A stretch of DNA of 64,000 nt from Ehretia macrophylla (taxonomy: Eukaryota > Streptophyta > Magnoliopsida > Boraginales > Ehretiaceae): the NCBI GenBank assembly GCA_037974665.1, contig CM075765.1, positions 19,946,648 to 20,010,647 of the forward strand, written 5' to 3'. This document shows positions 46,103-57,941 of this stretch, piece after piece (position 1 is the stretch's first letter; each line of letters begins with the position of its first letter). Below the pieces are notes generated by a model. That model saw nothing but the letters and a program-made list of their open reading frames with translations, did no database searches and was not told the DNA's origin. A program made the position numbers and the translations under genes.

Positions 46103-47563
46103 ATGCGAAAGTTGGGAAGTTGCAATTTGTTGCCTTTTGATCCCGATATAGAGCAAACCTGTAGGAAGAACAAAAAGGAGAAAAGAACAACTACCCATCA
46201 TTTGCAAGGAAATATGGCTGACATTGTGGTAGCACAAGAAGGAAATAATCAGGAAAATCCGCCTAGAATACTGCGAGAGTATGCTTTGCCACCCACTGGA
46301 ATTCAACCTGTGATTAGAAGGCCAGCGATTCAGGCGAATAATTTTGACTTGAAGACAGTGATGCTACAGTTGATTCAGAATATCCCATTCCATAGATTGC
46401 CCACTGAAGATCCTAATCAGCACATAGTGAGTTTTTTAGAAGTCTGTGGAACAGTTAAGTATAATGGAGTCACTGATGAAACTCTGCGCCTTCGCTTGTT
46501 TCCTTTCTCTTTAAAGGATCAAGCTAAGGAATAGTTGAACTCGCTGCCTTCAGATTCAATCACTACTTGGGAGGATTTGGTGCACAAGTTTTTGTCAAGA
46601 TTTTTCCCACCTGGAAAGACAGCGAAGCTGCGCATAGAAATCAATAATTTTGCAACATGAAGGAGAAACTCTATGTGAAGCATGGGAAAGGTATAAGGCA
46701 TTGCTGAGAAAGTGTCCTAAGTTCATAATTTTTACAATGGGTTAATTAGCTCCACAAGAACTTTGATAGATGCATCAGTAGGAGGAGCTTTAATGAACAA
46801 GACAACAGATGAAGCTTATGCATTGCTAGAGGATATTGTCTTAAACCACCAGCAGTGGTCAAGTGAGAGAGTCATACCAAAGAAGACAGTTGGGATCCAT
46901 GAGATTGATGCCATAACTGCCTTGACAGCAAAAATTGACAATCTCACAAAACAGTTGCAAAATAGTCAGGCAACTGCAAATGTTGTTCAGGGGACAGTGG
47001 TGTGTGAGTTTTGTTGTGGTCCACATCATAGTGCAGAATGTCAGGTTAGAAATCCATTTGCACAAGGCACAGTAGAACAAGCACAGTATGTAGGGAATTT
47101 TAATGGGCGGCAGCACAATCAGTACTCTAATAGATATAATCCAGCATTGCATAATCATCCGAATTTCTCTTGGAGAAATACTCAGAATATGTTGCAACCT
47201 GAGCAGAATAACCCACCACCAAAGAAGAAGGTGAACCTGGAAGAGGTAATTGCTCAATTGGCAACTTCGCAGACACAGTTGGCCAATTCCCAGACTCAGT
47301 TTATGAATGAAACTAGGACAAACTTCCAAAACCAGTCTGCACAAATCAGAAATTTAGAGATACAGTTAAGCCAAATGGCTACTTTGTTTTCTGAAAGACA
47401 ACAAGGAAGTTTACCTAGTACTTCAGAGGTGAATCCTAGAAGAGATGGCACAGAGCATTGCAAAGTGATCACTTTGAGAAGTGGCAAAGAGTTAGAGGAG
47501 CTAGTGAAAACTAAGAAGGTTGAAAAAAGTGAAGCAAAAAATGAGGTAGAAGATAAAGAGTAA
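46103..47563 (+). pseudogene. Athila-type Gag (broken)
   Basis: Starts MRKLGSCNLLPFDPDIEQTC; an upstream in-frame ATG at 46046 is less likely. It has RLRLFPFSLKDQAK, ITTWEDLVHKFLSRFFPPGK and EAWERYKALLRKCP, typical of Athila gag. TAG at 46532 replaces the Trp codon, and frameshifts occur near 46660 and 46740. The last part is open for 266 codons (46763-47563), with MIDASVGGALMNK, a zinc knuckle C-x2-C-x3-H-x4-C (CEFCCGPHHSAEC), a Gln/Asn-rich part and VITLRSGKELE. It ends at TAA 47561. Confidence 0.9.
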
Positions 47564-48285
47564 GTAGAAGCTCAGTCACAACCTATGAAGGATCCCCATA
47601 TGGTTGTGCCATTCCCTCAACGATTATAGAAGAACAAGCTTGACAAACAATTTGCTAAATTTCTTGAAGTCTTCAAGAAGCTTCACATCAATATTCCATT
47701 TGCAGATGCACTTGAACAAATGCCGAGTTATGTGAAGTTCATGAAGGACATCCTTTCAAATAAGAGGAAGCTTGGAGATTACGAGACAGTTACACTAACT
47801 GAGGAGTGCAACGCCATCCTACAGAAGAAACTACCACAAAAGCTCAAGGATCCAGGGAGTTTTACTATTCCTTGTGAAATTGGCAATGTCATTTTTGAGC
47901 GAGCTTTGTGTGATTTAGATGCTAGCATTAATTTGATGCCTTTATCTATTTTTAGGAAACTTGGATTGGGTGAGGCGAGACCCACAACTATTACATTGCA
48001 GTTAGTTGATCGCTCGCTAAAGCATCCCAGATGAGTTATTGAAGATGTGTTAGTCAAGGTTGACAAGTTTATATTCCCTGCGGACTTTATAGTGTTAGAC
48101 ATAGAGGAAGACAAGGAAATTCCTATCATTCTTGGAAGACCTTCCCTTGCAACTGGGGGAGTACTTATTGATGTTTGAAAAGGTGAGCTTAGGTTGCGAG
48201 TACAAGATGAAGAGATAACCTTTAATGTTTTCAAAGCTATCAAGTACCCAGAAGCCAGTGACAGTTGTTTTCGTGTGGATGCCAT
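47564..48285 (+). pseudogene. Athila-type protease region
   Basis: Same frame as the end of gag, with stops near 47627, 48032 and 48176. It reads PSYVKFMKDILSNKRKL, FTIPCEIGN, then the active site ALCDLDASINLMPLSIF, where the usual D-L-G is D-L-D (Gly to Asp). Then [28 protein letters not shown] and LRVQDEEITFNVF follow. Confidence 0.9.
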
Positions 48286-48775
48286 AAAAGCTATAGTGTC
48301 TAACCATGGGGGCCAATCGGATCCCTTAGAGGCGAGCTTGTTACAAGATGATTATTTTGTTTTGGTGGGATTGGAGCACAAAGAATATTGGGCGACTAAA
48401 CAACAAAACATGGGTGTACAAGCAACAGGTGAGAAAGAATTGTTGCAATTGAATGAGCTAGAAGAATTAGGTGATGAAGCGAATGAGAAAGCAAGAAGTT
48501 ATAAGGAGCTGACAAAAGAGTGGCACGATAAACCCGTTTCAGGAAAAGATTTCTCTCCTGGGCAACAAGTACTTTTTCATAAACCAAGGATTCCTCGAAA
48601 ATGAAAATCAAGATGGTCTGGCCCTTTTATCGTAACGAAAGTGTTTTCCTATGGAGCTGTTGAAGTAAATCATCCAGAGAAGGGGACGTTCAAGGTTAAC
48701 GGATAAAGGTTGAAGAGTTATTGGGATGAGGAGTTTGAAAAGCACAAATCAGTTGTCCACCTCAACTCCGTCTGA
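48286..48775 (+). pseudogene. Integrase C-terminal remnant after a pol deletion
   Basis: The protease-side frame continues without a break into sequence that belongs to the end of Athila integrase: LLQLNELEELGDEA, SYKELTKEWHDK, SPGQQVLFHKPRIP, KSRWSGPFIVTKVF and GAVEVNHPE. The deletion joint lies near 48400-48440. Stops follow at 48602 and about 48704. Confidence 0.85.
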
Positions 48776-50953
48776 GAAATTGCTCCGTTAGGCTGTCGAC
48801 ATTAAAACAAGCGCTTTTCGGGAGGCAACCCGAATTTTTTTACTTTTTCTTGATTTAATAGTTAGTTGTTTTTAGTTAATTTTTGAGTTATAATTGTCGT
48901 AGTTAATTTTTGATTTTTATTGTCATGCTAGGTTCAAGAATAAGTTTATGGGAAGCCGAAGCAAGAAGAAGAGGTTCTACCAAGTCATTTAGAGGAGAAA
49001 ATTGGGAGAAATTCGTGTTTAGAGTGAAGAGGTTGCGTGCATAGAAGAGGAAAACAAGAAGAAATAATGTTGTGCAGTAGTACTGTTGCGCTAAATTTTA
49101 GCGCAGCTGCGCTTGTATCCTTAAAAGATACGTTTTTGCAATAGCGATGTTACGCAAAAAAATGGCGCTACTGTGCTGGAGTCCTTTGCATTGACGTTCG
49201 AAAAAATAAATAAAAAATAAATAAAAAAATAGTAGCGTTGTTGCGCTAAAAGAAGTGCTGCTGCGCTAACGCTATTTGATGTTATGTTTTTGAAATAGTG
49301 CTGTTGCGCTAAAAAATGGCGCAGTTGCGCAGGCGTCTACAGTGACATAAAAAAAAAAGAAAAAGAAAAAGAAAAAAAGAATCACCATGCCGCCAAAGAC
49401 GCAGTACCATCTCGGGCTCACGTCAACGACGATACTACTTAGGGAAGTCCTCTGGTTGCTTTAATTTCATGTTTTCACATTGAGGACAATGTTTATTTCT
49501 CAGTTTGGGGGTGGTGTTTACTTGTTTGTTTGCGTACTTTTTCTTTTCATATTTGTTTTTAAGTATTTTCTTGTTTTACGTGTTTTCTTTTCATCAGCTT
49601 TGTTATTTTTTTTTTATTATTTGTTTCATTTAGTGCTAAAAAAAATTTAAAATTAAAAAATAAATAAATAAGAAAAAAAAATTGAAAAAATTGATAGTAA
49701 TGCTGAAAGATAATAAATAGGCCGATAATGAGTAGTGTATGAATGACATGATAGTAATGAGGATACTTGACTGAAGCATAGTTTTGTTTTACAGAAAATC
49801 CCTACATTTTGCGCACTTAGCCTCGCCTAGTATGTTGTCGCTTAGAGAAGGTTTATGTGAGTTTAAGTGAAGAAAAAAAAATGAAAATGAATGAGTATAG
49901 GACTTTAGAACTTGCTTGATTGTCACTCGAAGCAAAATCCTAGGTTGTATAGCATTAGAGAAATGATTTAGGTCATCTTTGAATCGTTTGAGCCTTTCAA
50001 GCCAACCCTTGTAATAATTGAATATCCTTAGTCCACCAATTTGAGCCTATTTAGTCATTTCTTTCATGTGCAACCTACAAATTCTTTCTTAACTTGTCAA
50101 ATTAATTATCTCAATTAATGATCTTTCTACTTGTAACATATGATTGTTCTAGGATGATTATATGGAGCCATGTTTTGTATTGAATGATGGGAGGTTTGAT
50201 GATTTGGTGACGTGTTGTTTTGTTTCAAAAAAAAAATGAATGAAATATTGAGAAAAACAAAAGAAAAAAAAAGAAGAATGAAAAGAAAAGAAAAGAGTCA
50301 CACTCCTTGTAATTAATATCAAAATGCAAGTTTGGGGGAATGTGGACTCTTTATGTGTTTTTAAATGTTGTGAATGATTGTTGAGGAAGTGAAATGAAAG
50401 ATATGTTGAATAGTTTTGGTGGTAAAAAGTAGAGTTGGCATGTGCTCCATTGAACATCCTCGAATAATTATGTGGTTATAGGTAGTTTAGCCTTATATTA
50501 TATCCATTATCCTACCTTGGCTCTAGCCACACGTTACAACTAAATGTAAAGTTCTACTGATCTTTAATGTTATGATTAACCTACATTAGTGGAGAGTGAC
50601 ATGAAAAGTAAGCTTATGAAGTCCTAAGTGATTAAAAATAATAGATTCACATTGAAAACTTGCTTAGCTTGCATAAACTCATCCGGGTATAATTGATTAG
50701 GATAGGGGCTATTCACAAACTCACTTGGGGGATTTGAAGTAAAATAAAATTATGTGAAGTTAATATTTCTCAGGCTTATGATTGAGAGTCACCACTTAAG
50801 TTGTGAAATAAAACTACTGAGGCCGTGAAAATTTACTATCCTACAGCATTGCTTTCATGGGTTGTCGTGTGTCAAGTCTTTAGTTTTAGGTTGTTTCTTT
50901 TTGTAGTTGTGTCTTTTGCTTGAGGACAAGCAAAGCTTAAGTTTGGAGGTGTT
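48776..50953 (+). other. Long noncoding 3' part of the Athila-type element
   Basis: No gene is recognised. 49078-49345 carries GCGC-rich repeats. T-rich and A-rich runs occur at 49600-49690 and 50220-50300. The motif AGTTTGGGGG occurs near 49502 and 50329, and a weaker version lies before the LTR (about 50941-50950, the probable PPT). Confidence 0.65.
49078..49345. repeat. GCGC-rich palindromic repeats
   Basis: About six occurrences of TGTTGCGCTAAA or TGGCGCAGTTGCGC-like units, including a perfect 14-bp palindrome AGCGCAGCTGCGCT at 49100-49113. The LTRs hold a related palindrome (51169-51180). Confidence 0.75.
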
Positions 50954-52166
50954 TGTTGGGTGTATTATTGATATATTATTTCAGCACCTTTTTACTTAAA
51001 TTTTGTTAGTTCTTGAGTAATTTATGAGCAATTTGATTGTTTCCATGTTTGTTTTGCGATGTAGGTGAATTTTATGAGAAGACATGGATTTTGAGGCAAA
51101 GATTGAAGAAAAATGAACAAGGGCAAGCTTTTATGAAACTTGTGGATAAATTGTTGAAAATTAAAGTAGCGCAGCTGCGCAGTATCGCAGGATTTTTAAG
51201 GATAATTTTGTAAAAATGCGCGAAAAGAAGAAACTCTATGTTAAAAGAGAAGGAAATAAATGTTTGAGGAGAGCTTTTGGAGGCAACCATCAAGTGGGCA
51301 GAAAAAAAACGTTTCAGAGGGAGAGAAAAAGAGGATTCGCGAGTTAAAGACAGAGGAACGATCCGGAGATAGACTTCTGCCCCAATTCTTCTCCAAATCC
51401 TAGTTTTATCTATCTTTCTTATCATGTTTAACGTGACAATTGAGATTTTATTTAATTTCATTATGATGTTCTAAGTTATTTTTCTAGGGATACGATGTAG
51501 CCAGATTTTGATTACTTGATGCTTTTGATTTGAATTAATTGATGAACTATTCCATATTTGCGTTGAATATTTTATGCTGAGTTTAATGCTTGTGGTTGCC
51601 TGATCAACAATTACATGAGTCGTGATTTAGTTTGAGACTGAGAAGTAATAACTAAATTAGACTACGTATAAAATACCATTAAATCGTCATAAGCTAGAGA
51701 TAGTTATGAGATCTAGTGCAGCATTTGAATTTCTAGGGCTTAATGCATTCCATAAGTTCACAGTTATCACATAGATGTAGTTAGCTCGCTTATTGGGATA
51801 GGTTATTGATGCTTGAGAAAGATTAATATCTACCTTAGCGAAATTACTGGCAACGTAAGGAATAAGCGTCACTTGATTTAAATCAGTAGTTTCAAATAGG
51901 ATTAATCTTGGTGAAATCGGAACCCCTAGAACATTTTAATTCTTGATTTATCCTCTTTATTAATTTCGTATTCGCTTTAGTTGTTAATTTCAAAAGTAGT
52001 TTAGTTATTAGTTATTACTCACAATCTCTTATATTTGATTGTCCGAATAAAGTTAAAGCTAAATCAATTTTGGTAGTTAATAATCTCAATCCTCGTGGGA
52101 ACGATCTTTATTCATCATTTTATTACTTATTGGGATACGTGCACTTGCGTTATAAATCACACAACA
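50954..52166 (+). repeat. 3' LTR of the Athila-type element
   Basis: 1213 bp, from TGTTGGG to CACAACA, followed by ACGTC. Confidence 0.95.
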
Positions 52167-52171
52167 ACGTC

Positions 52172-53240
52172 TCCGAGTTTGCCCTTGCGAATTTAGGTAT
52201 ATTACATTAATATCAAGGATGAACATATTTATTTGGCCATTAGGTGCTAAAATCCAGTATATTCCGTTTTATGTCTCATATGCTCTAGAATGTTGGGCAT
52301 TCAATTCAAGATAAGTAGATTCTCAAATTAGAAAAAAAGAAAGGAATGCATCCTTACAACCGTGAAGTTATATGGTGGGAATTGATATTCCTGAATGGGT
52401 TGGGAATATTGGAATGACATTTTTTGTTCTATTATAATTCCCATACTTGGTATCAAATAATGAACTTGAAAATCTCATTCTTAAGGCTATTAATGTGATT
52501 TCCACGAATTGGGAATAACCATTCCAGACAAAACACATTAGATTAGCTCATAGGAATGAATCTATTTATAAAATAATCAAAATGCTCTTTCGAAATATAA
52601 CATGTATATAATAATAAAAAGAATTATTATCAAATAACCATAATACCCTTTCAAAATATAACATGTATATAATAACAAACGGGTAATCTTCTCATTTTGT
52701 AAAAGTCATTGCCAATACTACTCTAGTACACATAATATAAAACATGGTTTGAAATAAATACATCCATTCCTATCTTTATTCTTATAGCATTCGAAGTATG
52801 AAATACTATTTACCATATTCCATTCGCAGCTTCATTTTATTCCTTAACTCGTTTTATTATTGTCGAAATTTATTCTAAAATATCAATCGCCACTTAATAG
52901 TTTATCATCCACTCCAAACTTTTATCTAGGTTCAGTAATATACCTCGAAAAAGAGAAAAACCCATAATAGATTCAGAAATGAAATAAACGCAGTGGTTTC
53001 TAATTGAGAGAAAGAATTAACGGGAAATATATTAAGGTAGCGATTGATACAATGGAATGAGTTGGGATTGGAATGGTATTCCAACTTTATTTCAAATTTC
53101 ATGCTTAACTTAGGAATTGCATTCTCAAAGTAATCTCATTCTCCCGTATATGAAATTAGTCATTCTAGAGCAAACATACATAGGATTAGACCATTCCAAT
53201 GTAGTTGAGAATAAACTTATTTTTCAAATGACTAAAATAC
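52172..53240. other. AT-rich stretch without a recognised gene
   Basis: Two blocks (about 52370-52600 and 53040-53230) share a GGAATGG/CCATTCC-rich character and may be ends of an old transposon. Nothing else is seen. Confidence 0.45.
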
Positions 53241-53717
53241 CTGTTCAAAACACTTACCAAAAATTGATCTCAAAACCTCTTGCGCACAAAGCAAGAACCA
53301 TACGACTAGACCAAATACCCAGTGATTACTTGTAGATTCTTAGCTCTGGTCATAATAATTACACAAACTTTTTTCACGTGATGTATTATTTATGAAACAA
53401 TAGCTTGCAATATATGATAAATGTCTTTTATTTGTTTGATTGCATCAACAATTTTCATCTCTTTGTGCTCTTAAATAAATTTAGTCAGTGAAAGTATAAA
53501 ATTCTCAAAAACAGCTGGTAGGTGGAGGCAAATTACAGGAACCCTGAAGCTAGAAAATGCATACGGCACTGACCAAAAAAAAAAAACCCTAACAACTCAG
53601 CCTTAGACATAGGGTTTATAGACCAAATAGTTCTTTACTTTTCTTTTTTTAAAAATAACGTCTTTGAAGAATAGAAAAAAGTTGTTTCTTTCTTAGCTTC
53701 GATGATAATAGTTATAC
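53241..53717. repeat. Duplicated segment, copy C (partial)
   Basis: Matches about 14155-14620 of copy B, including the ~100-bp piece missing from copy A. It stops at GTTATAC, exactly where the CACTA element begins. Confidence 0.88.
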
Positions 53718-53737
53718 CAACTACTACAAAAAAAATT

Positions 53738-54250
53738 GGAATTTGTGAGAGACGGTTCCCCTTACCGTGCCGTCGCTAATGTGAAATTTTCAACGGCATG
53801 GTGAAGGGAACGGTCCGTCAGACACGAGGTTGTCACCAAAATAGTTTCCCTCACCAAACCGTGACTGTTTTGGCGACGGCTAGAGAACTCTCTCCATCCA
53901 GTTTCCAAATCTGCCCTCACTAACCCCTCACCATAATTTCTAGTCTCCAGGTCGTCTCTACAGTCCGCCCTCACCATAATTTCCCGTCTCCAGGCCGTCA
54001 CTGCAGTGTGTTGTCACCGGCCCCTCGTCAATTAGAGTCGTCTCACAACTGTCACTACATTTCCCATCGACATGCCCTTGCCAACATTCCCCTCACCCGG
54101 CCGTCACTAATGATTGTTGTCACTGAGTACTCGCCAACTTAACCCCTCACCAAACTGTTACAAAATTGTCGTCGCCAAACCTTCGCCAACCTTTCCCCTC
54201 ACCAATCCGTCACTAACCATTCCCTTCACCAAGCCCTCACTAAGCCCTCA
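53738..54250. repeat. Left subterminal repeats of the CACTA element
   Basis: Many copies of CCGTCACTAA, CCCTCACCAA and GCCGTCGC in both orientations. In CACTA elements such arrays bind the element's own protein. Confidence 0.7.
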
Positions 54251-54486
54251 CCAACTTAACAATTCCATCTACTTACATTAGTCATAATTCCTTCAACAAA
54301 ATTTGAAATATCATCCCAAATTGAACCTATTTGACATATGAAATTCATTTCAAATAATATCGCAAATACGATATGCTATATCTATTTAAAATATAGACTG
54401 TTATTTTAAACTGTCATAAAAAGAAATGTCTTGTACATGACAGTGTATTAAACATCAAACTACAAAGATAAGATTATAACAAATTA

Positions 54487-57400
54487 CTCTCCATCTTCAT
54501 CACTGTGTGAAGATGAAGAATGTTGGTCTTCAGGTTGACCATATACTTTTGCATAGAGACCTCCTAATACTTTGTCCTGCTTCGCCAACCTTCACTGAAG
54601 TTGAATGATTATCTCGTCCTGACTCTCGATCCAATGGCAATGATTTTCTACAGTTTAATTCAAAGTACTGGTTGCTCTCATAATGGCATCAGCCAGTTGT
54701 TCCTCTATGATGACACGCCAATGAGGGGTTACAGTATTTGTGACAGACTCAACGGATACTTGAGAACCTACCCCGTATATCCGACCTTTGCATGGTGGTC
54801 CAACAACCTGCAAAAATACTCTGTTCTCATCCACAAGCGTTGGATTCTAGTCTGATTCAGATGCATTCCTAGCCGTTTGGAGCATTTCGTCGTAACGAGC
54901 CTACAAATACATTAGTAACAAGTTAGTATTACATAACCAATGTGATATACAACCAAATGTTTATCAGCTACACAAACTTAATATTGAAACACACAATATT
55001 AAGTTACTACATCTGTCATTAATGCATTTACTCGTGAATAAAAAAAAGACAAAGTCTCCTATGTAATTCGGACTTTTCCCAATAACCTGTTTGTGAATAA
55101 TGTCAACCTAATGCACAGTATCCAAGCTCATACAGTACCACACTTAAAACTCACATATTATATAACTGAAGTGAGATACAACCAAATGATGATTAAAGAC
55201 ACAAACTTAATATTGAAACACACAATATTAAGTTATTACATCTGTCTTTAATGCTTTTACTCATCAATAAAAAAAGGGACAGAGTCTCCTCTGTATTTTA
55301 GACTTTTCTCAATAACCTGTTTGTGAATAAAGTCAACCTAATGCACAGTATCCAAGCTCATACAGTACCACACTTAAAACTCAACATATTACATAACCAA
55401 TGTGAGATACAACCAAATGATTATTAGCTACACAAATTAATATTCAAACACACAATATTAAGTTACTACATCTATTTTTAATGCTTTTACTCGTCAATAA
55501 AAAAAGGGACAGAGTCTCCTCTGTATTTCGGACTTTTTCCAATAACCTGTTTGTGAATAATGTCAACCTAATGCACAGTATCCATGCTCATGCAGTACCA
55601 CACTTAAAACTCAACATATTACATAACCGATGTGAGATACAACCAAATGATTATCAACTACACAATCTTAATATTCAAATACACAATATTAAGTTACTAC
55701 ATCTGTCTTTAATGCTTTTACTCATCAATAAAAAAACGGACAGAGTCTCCTATATATTTCGGACTTTTTCCAATAACCTGTTTGTAAATAATGTCAACCT
55801 AATGCACAATATCTAAGTTCATACAGTACCACACTTAATACTTAACATATTACATAACCGATGTGAGATACAACCAAATGATTATCAGCTACACAATCTT
55901 AATATTCAAACACACAATATTGAGTTACTACATCTGTCTTTAATACTTTTACTCGTCAATAAAAAAACGGACAGAGTCTCCTCTGTATTTTAGACTTTTC
56001 CCAATAATCTGTTTGTGAATAATGTCAACCTAATGCACAGTATCTAAGCTCATAAAGTACCACACTTAATACTCAACATATTAATCATGTTCTACTACAA
56101 CCCTAAGGATACATTTCTAAATACATTAGACAACACAAGAGGGTAAAACATTTTAAGCATATTCCATTTGTGAAATGTTTGGTCACCGTGTAGCCATATT
56201 CATGCTCACAAATCACGAAGTATGTTTTCCCTCTGGAATAATAGCTTTAACAATTATAAATACTTTGCAAAACCAACAAACCTTTAGGCCAATACTATGT
56301 GTCTGCCATTATCTTCAACATAAACCCTATGCATTGCTACCTCTTCTAAAAATTACATGAAAAATACATACCATAGTCTGCTCGGCCTGAGAGTCTGTGT
56401 ACGGTCCATCAGTCCCCTTGCGATGAGCCTTCTTGAAAACCTTCGCATAAGTCATTGTCATCCCTAGTTCTTTTTCCTACAATAACAATTGACCAAATTA
56501 ACCTACATATAGATTTGTATTTCGGCGAATTTTTATTCATACACATAACATATATACGTAAACGAGATTGTATGACTAAATCAAAACCATTTTTTTAGCT
56601 GCCTCATGGGTTGAGATTGAACCCAAATGGTGAGTAGACGGATTGGCCTTTCGATTGTCTGAATTTCTCCTTGAGATTTCCTGCCATTCTGGCCTTTGTC
56701 ATAGCTCCAGCATTTGGTTCCATGTGTCAAGTGGTATGAAATCTGGCTTTTTCGTTCTTGTCCGTCCTTTGTTTGTCAAATCTGAAATTCGACATCTTGC
56801 AGTAGATTCAAACTTGCGCCAAACTTTAGCTTCATCACTTGAAAACCATTTGTACTCCCTCTGAAAGCGTTAATATTATCATCCATATAATTAAACAATT
56901 ATATATACAATTGTACAATAGTTCTCACAATATATATTGCTTTAACAATTCATACCCTGAAATATTCGAACCATAATTTATTTGTATCACTTAGGACCTG
57001 TATGTATGTCAACCACGGCTCTACTTACCTGGAATGTAGAGCTCTTGTAACACCTTTGATGGTGTTATATGGATCCAATCTATACAACATAACATAATCC
57101 AAACATGTATATTAAGGTACAAAAAAGAAAATATTTAAAATTCAGGTGTGAACTATTACATACCCATTTCCTACGACCTTCACATAGCGTCGCTCATCAT
57201 TTTGCCATACCGTATAATCGGCTAGAGACTGGAATCCATAAAATTGCCAATCTTCAATACCTGCAGCCCATCTTTCAGCAATGTGCGAAGACTCGGGCAT
57301 ATTAGAAAATTGCGCACCACCGGGCATTGAAGAGCCAACACCATCTACACATAAGTCTTGTAACTCTTGTGGTAGTCCAGCTGATGAACAGTGTTGTTCA

Positions 57401-57770
57401 TTATGACCAGTGGACGTGGCCTGTACATATGGCTGCTCTTTTTGGGGTTGCGTATCGTCTGGGATCTGATGTCGCATTCCTACTGACAAATTAGATGAAC
57501 CACGCCCAACGACCACAGGGACATTACCAGCACCACGGTCAGTTGTTGTATGTGCACTTGTGGATCCACAACTACTCACGTGATATGCAACTATAGATCC
57601 ACGACCACCCAATTATGATACGTCATTCGGTCCAGCTGGATTGAATCGCTGAGTCTCGGGCACAATAGGGGGGGTATGAGTCGAAGATGTCCTTTTTCCT
57701 AACAAACTGCTCTGCTTCAATTGTTTTTTTTCCCTTGCGAGTTGGATCTTCACCGCCTCCCATTGCCTGT
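54487..57770 (-). pseudogene. Second CACTA gene, Transposase_24 type (Ptta/En/Spm)
   Basis: Minus-strand gene downstream of the transposase. The first exon begins after a CAG acceptor near 57770, with QWEAVKIQLAREKKQLKQ; a Ser/Gly-rich part follows, with a TAA near 57613. The exon near 56862-56590 reads WFSSDEAKVWRKFES, NKGRTRTKKPDFIPLDTWN, a TGA at a Trp, then RPEWQEISRRNSDNRKANP: the Transposase_24 pattern. Next are MTYAKVFKKAHRKGTDG (ends at GTATGT, 56371) and, after a 1471-bp intron, CKGRIYGVGSQVSV and SSSSHSDEDGE-stop at 54487. Such proteins are thought to bind subterminal repeats. Confidence 0.75.
54917..56085. repeat. About 229-bp tandem repeat, nearly five units
   Basis: Units include TTAAGTTACTACATCTGTC, GACAGAGTCTCCTCTGTA, AATAACCTGTTTGTGAATAA and GTGAGATACAACCAAATGA. 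The unit start recurs near 55011, 55242, 55470, 55705 and 55934. The whole array lies inside the intron 54901-56371 of the second CACTA gene. Confidence 0.92.
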
Positions 57771-57941
57771 TTTGACACAATAGAATTAGAATATATAAAT
57801 AATATATATTGACTGAAAAAATGTAATTACATAACATAACATACCATAATTGTCCTAAATCTATGTATAACACTAGCAATTACTGCTTGATCAATTGAAA
57901 TACAACCATGACAAATATTTTTTTCTAACCTATGTTTTTTT

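Larger units (their letters stand above)
44735..52166 (+). mobile_element. Athila-type Ty3/gypsy element with pol deleted
   Basis: 7432 bp, TGTTG..CAACA ends, with ACGTC at 44730-44734 and 52167-52171. It has long LTRs, a tRNA-Asp-type PBS, Athila-like gag and protease, the integrase tail, then a long noncoding 3' part. RT, RNase H and the integrase core are absent, so it could only have moved with enzymes from another element. The LTRs differ at about 44 of 1213 positions, the lowest figure in this window. Confidence 0.94.

Noticed and set aside
54917..56085. Centromeric satellite
   Set aside because: Only about five units exist, and they lie within an intron of a CACTA gene.
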